Of a DNA stretch of 64,000 nucleotides, positions 59,219 through 64,000 are shown piece after piece; within the stretch, counting starts at the first letter, position 1, and every line of letters begins with the position of its first letter. The notes beneath the pieces were generated by a model, which saw nothing but the letters and a program-made list of their open reading frames with translations, was not told where the DNA came from and did no database searches. Source of the DNA: CAYRVX01 sp964427875 (GTDB lineage Bacteria; Planctomycetota; Phycisphaerae; SM23-33); contig CAYRVX010000010.1 of assembly GCA_964427875.1 (NCBI GenBank), positions 24,704-88,703 of the forward strand. The letters are read 5' to 3'. The translations under genes were made by a program, and so were the position numbers.

Positions 59219-61081
59219 GTGAGACCCCTGCGATGGGCCCTGGCGGCCGTCGTTCTCGCCGGGACCGCCCGCGGCGCGAGCAGCGACGCCGAGGCCGCGG
59301 AACATCGCTGGCTGAGCCGCGTCGTCCTCGATGAGCTGACCCGCTGCGCCGGCGGGGCGCAGTGGCGGCGGCTGGGCAAGCACCTGGAGGAGGCGGCCCT
59401 GGCACGCCTGGCCTGCGGGCGATACGACGTGCTCGACGACCTCGTCGACGTCGTCTACGCCAGACGGGCCTGCACGTACCTGCCGATGCTGGCCGAAGCC
59501 GACGGCGGCAAGGAGCTCGCCCGCTGGCTGCTGGATCACCGCGACGTCTCCCGTCTGCTGTTTCGTGCCCTTCCGCAGGCCGAGGCCCCGGTTGAGGCCC
59601 TGCGGCGATTTGCCACGCTGCACGCCGCCGAGGGAAAGACCATCCTGGACTACCCGGACCTTGCCGTGGCCTTCGCGACGGCCGAGCCGCTGCGGCACTA
59701 CCGCCGCCAGCCCGCACCGGCGGACCTGCTGGCGAGCTTCCGCTACTACACCGACCCGCGCCGCTCCTTCCGCCACGACCTCAAGGCCATGCCGTACGAG
59801 CTGTCGCAGTACCTGGCCGATACGCGCGCCAACCTCGCCGAGCGCCGCTGGGCCGCGGAGACCTACCGCCGCAGGGACCCGCAGCGTGCGTACTTCCACG
59901 TCCGCTACGACGACGCCCACTTCGAGACCGGCCGGGCCAAGAGAATCGACTCCGTCCCCTACAGCCTGCCGAACCTCTCCCGCCTGGGGGGCGTGTGCCT
60001 GGACCAGGCGTACTTCGCGGCGGAGGTGTGCAAGGCGGTGGGGATTCCGGCGGCGGTGGTCCACGGCCGCGGGGGCGCGGGCGTCGAGCACGCGTGGTTC
60101 GCCCACTGCCGGGTCAGCCCGGCCGCCCCGGGGCGCCTGCGCGCAACGTGGAGGAGCCGAACCGGCCGATACCAGGAGCATCTCTACTTCGTCGGGACGC
60201 TCCGCAGCCCGGCCGACGGCAAGACCATCTTCGATTCGGAGTTGATGCTTCTCGGCTCGGCGGTTCGGCTGCCGCTTCGGCGCCGCGAGGAGGCCGATGC
60301 GGCCACGGCGCTGGCACGCCTCGTGGACGACTGCCGCGACCGCGGCGCCGCCGCGGACCCGGCGGCCCTGCACGACCTGGCCGGAACCTACCGCAGCCGC
60401 CTGGCGAACGGGCCCGGGGCGCCGCCCTTGCACGTCAACTGGATCGCCGCCAGGCGGAAGATCGACCTGGCCATGCTGGAGGACCTCCTGTCGATCGCGA
60501 TTCAGCGCAACCTGGCGCACCGGCCGGCGTGGCGGTTCCTGGTGGAGCTGCGCGAGGCCGACCGCATCCCGGCCGGCCACCTCAACCGTTTCTCCAAGGT
60601 CCTGATCGACAAGACCGCCGACCGCTATCCCGAATACAGTTGCCTGTTGGTCATGCAGATCGCCCAGACCCTTCCCGACGCGGCCCACCGGGAGGAGGTC
60701 TACCGGCGGGCGATCACCGTCTACGGCAAGCGAGCGGACCTGCGCGGCAGGTTGCTGATCGCGCTGGGGGACGACCTCCGCCGGCGCGGGCAGACGGAAG
60801 GGGCACTCGGGACCTACCAGGACGCGGCCGGACACGGCGTTCACCTCGCGGAGGTCGTCGTCGGCGCCGCCCGCAAGGCCGAGCAGATCCTTCTCGACAC
60901 CGATCGGCGCGATCTTGCCATCCGCATGTACCGGGAGCTCTTCGCTCAAACGCAGCGGCTGAAGATCGCCGACACCTTCCGCTCGCAGACGTCTCACTAT
61001 CAGCTCGGCAGCCGCCTGGCTGAGCTGCTGACCGCCGCCGGCAGGAAAGACGACGCCAAGAGAGTCCTGTCTCGGCTTTAA
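59219..61081 (+). CDS. Secreted transglutaminase-like protein, tandem copy 2
   Basis: About 620 residues. GTG 59219 (GGAGG three nt upstream) is preferred because it begins a clean signal peptide (VRPLRWALAAVVLAGTARGA); GTG 59195 in the same frame is possible. Copy 1 motifs recur: 'KAMPYELSQYLADTRANLAE', 'AYFHVRYDDAHF', 'LGGVCLDQAYFAAEVCKAVG' (Cys) and 'GRGGAGVEHAWFAHC' (His), 'RRKIDLAMLEDLLSIAIQRN', and the TPR-like tail. The spacing to copy 1 is 45 bp and contains short 'gaccgtg' repeats. A tandem duplication is the simplest origin. Confidence 0.75.
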   Translation: MRPLRWALAAVVLAGTARGASSDAEAAEHRWLSRVVLDELTRCAGGAQWRRLGKHLEEAALARLACGRYDVLDDLVDVVYARRACTYLPMLAEADGGKELARWLLDHRDVSRLLFRALPQAEAPVEALRRFATLHAAEGKTILDYPDLAVAFATAEPLRHYRRQPAPADLLASFRYYTDPRRSFRHDLKAMPYELSQYLADTRANLAERRWAAETYRRRDPQRAYFHVRYDDAHFETGRAKRIDSVPYSLPNLSRLGGVCLDQAYFAAEVCKAVGIPAAVVHGRGGAGVEHAWFAHCRVSPAAPGRLRATWRSRTGRYQEHLYFVGTLRSPADGKTIFDSELMLLGSAVRLPLRRREEADAATALARLVDDCRDRGAAADPAALHDLAGTYRSRLANGPGAPPLHVNWIAARRKIDLAMLEDLLSIAIQRNLAHRPAWRFLVELREADRIPAGHLNRFSKVLIDKTADRYPEYSCLLVMQIAQTLPDAAHREEVYRRAITVYGKRADLRGRLLIALGDDLRRRGQTEGALGTYQDAAGHGVHLAEVVVGAARKAEQILLDTDRRDLAIRMYRELFAQTQRLKIADTFRSQTSHYQLGSRLAELLTAAGRKDDAKRVLSRL

Positions 61082-61252
61082 GGCCCGGTCGAGGGAGAAA
61101 TTCTGCCTCAAGAGCGGAACTCCCGGCCGGGTGGAACGTCTTAATACTTGTGCTCGGAGTTTCGAGGCCTCACGGCTGCGGCTTGGGGTTTGGGTTATGG
61201 CTCCCCGGGGCCTGGGGCCTGTCTGCGAATCCAATCGGCACGGGAGCTGGCC

Positions 61253-63700
61253 ATGCTGAGCAAGGGCGCTTGGGCATATCTGCCGTGTATCTGGGCTGTC
61301 TTGCTGGCGGCTTCCGTCGCGGGTGCAGCCACCGCCGAGAAGCTCTTCGAGGAGATCTTCGGCGCCGAAGCGAAGAAGGTCACGGCCACGCCCGCCAAGA
61401 CCGACGACGTCGAGTTCGCCCGGAAGCTCTTGAAGTCCTCCAACACGCTGACGGAAGAGCCGGCCCTGCGGGCCTACCTCTGCGAGAAGGCCTGCGAATA
61501 CGGCATGAAGGGCCCGACGGGCTACAGGACCGTCCAGACGGCCCTGAACCTGCTGGACACGCTCGCCCCCCAGCGGAAGGAGCAGTGGGACGAGAAGCGC
61601 CTGGAGCTGTACACGGTCCTCTACCGAACGAGCAAGCCCTCGGCCAAGAAGGCCGCGGGAGAGGATTACATCACGCAGTGCCTGGTGGTCGGGGACAACA
61701 AGGCCAACGCGGGCCTCTGGCCCGAGGCGGTCGTGCTCTACCAGCAGGCCCTCAACGCGGCCACGTATATCCGCTCGCTTCAGAAGGCCGAGGCCGCCAA
61801 GAGGCTCGAGACCGCCGGCCAGATGAAAGAGGTCGCCCAACTCAAGGAACGCCTCAAGAAGGACCCGGAAAACGCCGCGGCCCGAATCGCGCTGATCCGG
61901 TCGTACGTGGAGCTGGACCAGCCGGACTGGGCCGTGCCCTACATCAACCACGCCAGCGTCGGCGAGCCGTGGCGCACGTACGTTCCGCTGGCCGCCAAAG
62001 GCACCGACGCACTGCCCGGCCAGGTCTGCCTGGAGCTGGGCAACTGGTACAAGACGCTGACGCTCACCGGCAAGGCCAAGGACGTCCTGGCCCAACGGGC
62101 CAGGAGCTACTACGTCGCCTATCTCAGGAAGGCCAGGGCCGAGGGCGCGACGGCCGACGCGCTCGCCGAGGCCCGCGGCAAGATCGACGCCGCACTGGTC
62201 CAGATCGGCCAGCCCAAGCTGCCCCCCTCGGTCGCGTCGCACAGCCCCGCCGCCGAGGAGGCGCTGAAGAAGGCCGTCGCGTATCTCTGGAGCCGCCAGA
62301 GCGCCGACGGGTCCTGGCGAAGCAGGTCCTCCAGCAGCTATTACTCCTCCACGTACGGCAAAGGCTACTACAACACCCGCCCCACCGCGGCGGCGCTGGT
62401 GGCGCTGCTCCGGGCCGGCGCCCGCATGTCCGACAAGCGCGTCACCAAGGCGCTGAACTTCCTCGGAACCACCAACACCCCCGTCACCAACGGCGTGGCC
62501 ATGCGCGCCCTGGTCTGGTATGAGGCACAGCTCCGGCGGTCCGGCATCTTCTTCAAGGGACTCAAGTCCGACGTCGGCGCGCTGCTCATCGCCACCAAGG
62601 ACGGCGGGTACTACTCCATGGTCCATACCTCCTATTCCTACTCCTACAACACCAATAGCTGGGCCCCGCCCATCGCCGTCGACGCGGGCGCCAAGGCCAG
62701 ACTCCGCGTCCCCAGGAAGTACTGGCAGCTCGTCCTGGATTACTGGGGCAAGCAGCAAACCGCCGCCGGCGGCTGGCCCTACCGGGCCTCCAGCTCCTCC
62801 ACCTCCGGCAAGCCCGACTGCCTCTGGACGGCCATCGCCACGGCCACGGTGGCCACGAGCCTCAAGAACCTCTACGGCCACGCGTCCGTCAAACGAATGT
62901 CCGGCGCCAACTACGCCCCGCTCAAGAAGGCCCTGGCGTACCTGGAGAAGAACCTCCGCTCCGTCGCGAGCCTCAAGGGCCGCTACGGCAGCTCCTACAG
63001 CTCCACCTACGGGGGAGACGGCACGGTGTACGACGGGCTTTGGTGTCTCTCCCGCCTGGGCCTGACCACCGGGCGAGCCACGTTCGGACAGATGAACTGG
63101 ATCCGCGCCGGCACCGATTACCTCGTCAGCACACAGAAGCCCAACGGCTCCTGGGGAGGCGACGTCGAGACCTCCCGCGCCATCCTGTTCCTCGTCAATT
63201 GCAGCCGGGCCGAGAAGGCCGGTCTCGCCGGCGCCGCCAAGGTCGCCGTCACGCCGCCGGTGCGGGTCGCGGCCGACGACCCGGTCCGCAAGATCGCGCT
63301 GAAGAAGCTTGGCCTCATGAAGGAACGCCTGGCCAAGGACCCCTCCAGCACGTCCCTCCGCAAGGAGATCGTCCGCCTCTACGTCGTGGAGCTTCAGGAC
63401 CCCGGCCCGGCCATGCCCTATGCCGCAAAGGCCGCAGACAAGCAGACGCGGCAGCTCGTGGGCCTGGCCTCCAAGGCCGTCACCCGCCTCACCGACGCAC
63501 AGTGCCTGCGGCTGGCCAAGTGGTACACGCAACTGGCCGGCGACTCGTCGATCCCCGGCCGCAAGCACGCCTACAGCCGCGCCGAGGCCTGCTACGAGCG
63601 CTTCCTGAAGATCCACAAGAAGCGCGACGCGGACTACCTGAAGGCCAAGCTCGGCCTCCAGGGCGTTCAGGCCCAACTGGCGGGTCTCGAGAAGGACTGA
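61253..63700 (+). CDS. Secreted toroid (prenyltransferase-fold) protein flanked by duplicated helical modules
   Basis: 815 residues from ATG 61253 (GGGAG six nt upstream). Signal peptide 'AYLPCIWAVLLAASVAGAA'. An N-terminal helical module (about 190-310) holds 'LKERLKKDPENAAARIALIR', 'SYVELDQPDWAVPYINHA' and 'CLELGNWYKTL'. The toroid follows from about 340: 'ALKKAVAYLWSRQSADGSWR', 'TAAALVALLRAGARM', 'QTAAGGWPYRASSSSTSG', 'YLVSTQKPNGSWGGDVETSR'. It has Ser/Tyr-rich loops. The C-terminus repeats the helical module ('MKERLAKDPSSTSLRKEIVR', 'CLRLAKWYTQLAGDS', 'RAEACYERFLKIH'). Catalytic cyclase motifs are not seen; this may be a structural envelope protein. Confidence 0.7.
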   Translation: MLSKGAWAYLPCIWAVLLAASVAGAATAEKLFEEIFGAEAKKVTATPAKTDDVEFARKLLKSSNTLTEEPALRAYLCEKACEYGMKGPTGYRTVQTALNLLDTLAPQRKEQWDEKRLELYTVLYRTSKPSAKKAAGEDYITQCLVVGDNKANAGLWPEAVVLYQQALNAATYIRSLQKAEAAKRLETAGQMKEVAQLKERLKKDPENAAARIALIRSYVELDQPDWAVPYINHASVGEPWRTYVPLAAKGTDALPGQVCLELGNWYKTLTLTGKAKDVLAQRARSYYVAYLRKARAEGATADALAEARGKIDAALVQIGQPKLPPSVASHSPAAEEALKKAVAYLWSRQSADGSWRSRSSSSYYSSTYGKGYYNTRPTAAALVALLRAGARMSDKRVTKALNFLGTTNTPVTNGVAMRALVWYEAQLRRSGIFFKGLKSDVGALLIATKDGGYYSMVHTSYSYSYNTNSWAPPIAVDAGAKARLRVPRKYWQLVLDYWGKQQTAAGGWPYRASSSSTSGKPDCLWTAIATATVATSLKNLYGHASVKRMSGANYAPLKKALAYLEKNLRSVASLKGRYGSSYSSTYGGDGTVYDGLWCLSRLGLTTGRATFGQMNWIRAGTDYLVSTQKPNGSWGGDVETSRAILFLVNCSRAEKAGLAGAAKVAVTPPVRVAADDPVRKIALKKLGLMKERLAKDPSSTSLRKEIVRLYVVELQDPGPAMPYAAKAADKQTRQLVGLASKAVTRLTDAQCLRLAKWYTQLAGDSSIPGRKHAYSRAEACYERFLKIHKKRDADYLKAKLGLQGVQAQLAGLEKD

Positions 63701-64000
63701 TCGGGCCGGGGGCGGGCCCAGCCATGCCCCATCCACCTCGAAGGGCCCGTCGCGCGCGGCTCGTCGTCGATCCTCCCTCCGCTCCTGCCGCCGCCGCTGC
63801 GGCCGGCACGTAGCCCGACTCGATTCCGCCGGAGCAAAACCCCCGATGTGGCCATATAAACTACTATACTACCAGAGTTTACATCGATTTTTCTGAAAAA
63901 TGGCTTTGTTTCGTAAAAACACTTACGGCCTTTTCCCGGCGTCTTGGCCTCCTGCGGCCGAGTAGCGGCGCACACCAAACTCGGAATAATCCGCGTCTGG
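63701..64000. repeat. Gene-free end of window with AT-rich repeat-like segment
   Basis: No gene is supported. GC-rich sequence to about 63835 is followed by a sharp AT-rich patch (63845-63930, including TATAAACTACTATACTACC and TTTCTGAAAAATGGC). This contrasts strongly with the surrounding base composition. On the minus strand it gives the spurious 'FYETKPFF' peptide, which I recall as recurrent in planctomycete intergenic sequence. It is probably a dispersed repeat or a remnant of one. Confidence 0.4.

Noticed and set aside
59168..63736. 1522-codon minus-strand open frame
   Set aside because: It is antisense to the transglutaminase-like and toroid genes, which have signal peptides and clear domains; the antisense product is low-complexity.
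1..64000. CRISPR arrays, tRNA or rRNA genes, integrases, phage genes
   Set aside because: Looked for regularly spaced repeats, cloverleaf elements and recombinase motifs on both strands; none was found by eye.

Overview
The window is 64 kb of GC-rich bacterial DNA. It most resembles a planctomycete or another member of the Planctomycetota/PVC/Hydrogenedentota-type lineages, and this placement is inferred from gene content. Supporting features are many secreted glycosidases, a Tat-exported sulfatase, Gfo/Idh/MocA and sugar-isomerase proteins with RR signal peptides, PQQ-like beta-propellers, DUF5703 and DUF4038 proteins, secreted prenyltransferase-fold (toroid) proteins, and palindromic intergenic repeats. 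I saw no rRNA, tRNA, CRISPR array, transposase or phage gene.

Layout. 1-3.2 kb: the end of a beta-propeller glycosidase, a frameshifted secreted remnant, a palindromic repeat and a PQQ-type propeller. 3.2-13.6 kb (minus): a tight four-gene operon of GH38 mannosidase, GH92 mannosidase, six-hairpin glycosidase and Na+/solute symporter, which looks like a mannose-glycan utilisation unit. 13.8-20 kb: a URO-D/MtaA-family protein, then a minus-strand operon of PQQ propeller, Gfo/Idh oxidoreductase, sugar isomerase/epimerase and ceramidase-like hydrolase. 20.0-31.1 kb (plus): a twelve-gene, translationally coupled cluster of unknown function. 31.1-51 kb: a second carbohydrate region (GH130, sulfatase, clan GH-A glycosidase, DegT aminotransferase, polysaccharide deacetylase, DUF4038 glycosidase, transglutaminase-like protein, DUF5703 protein, very large GH2-like protein), interrupted at 42.7-43.7 kb by a HEPN-type gene broken by a stop codon and a minimal nuclease. 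51.5-63.7 kb: a secreted toroid protein, a TGS GTPase, infA, gatC-gatA, two tandem secreted transglutaminase-like paralogues and another toroid protein.

The most interesting element is the 20.0-31.1 kb cluster. It holds two paralogous cassettes. The first encodes a ~100-aa protein, a GlmL/MutL-like ASKHA ATPase, a barrel-sandwich/KOW protein, a DUF6754 membrane protein with an extracytoplasmic FN3-like domain, a polytopic membrane protein, a doubly anchored protein with a large extracytoplasmic domain, and a second polytopic membrane protein. The second repeats the series without the ASKHA and barrel-sandwich genes: ~100-aa protein, DUF6754, membrane protein, anchored protein, membrane protein. 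The order is conserved and each pair is recognisably homologous. This suggests an envelope complex built from two related sets of subunits, with one putative ATPase serving both. No function can be assigned from sequence alone.
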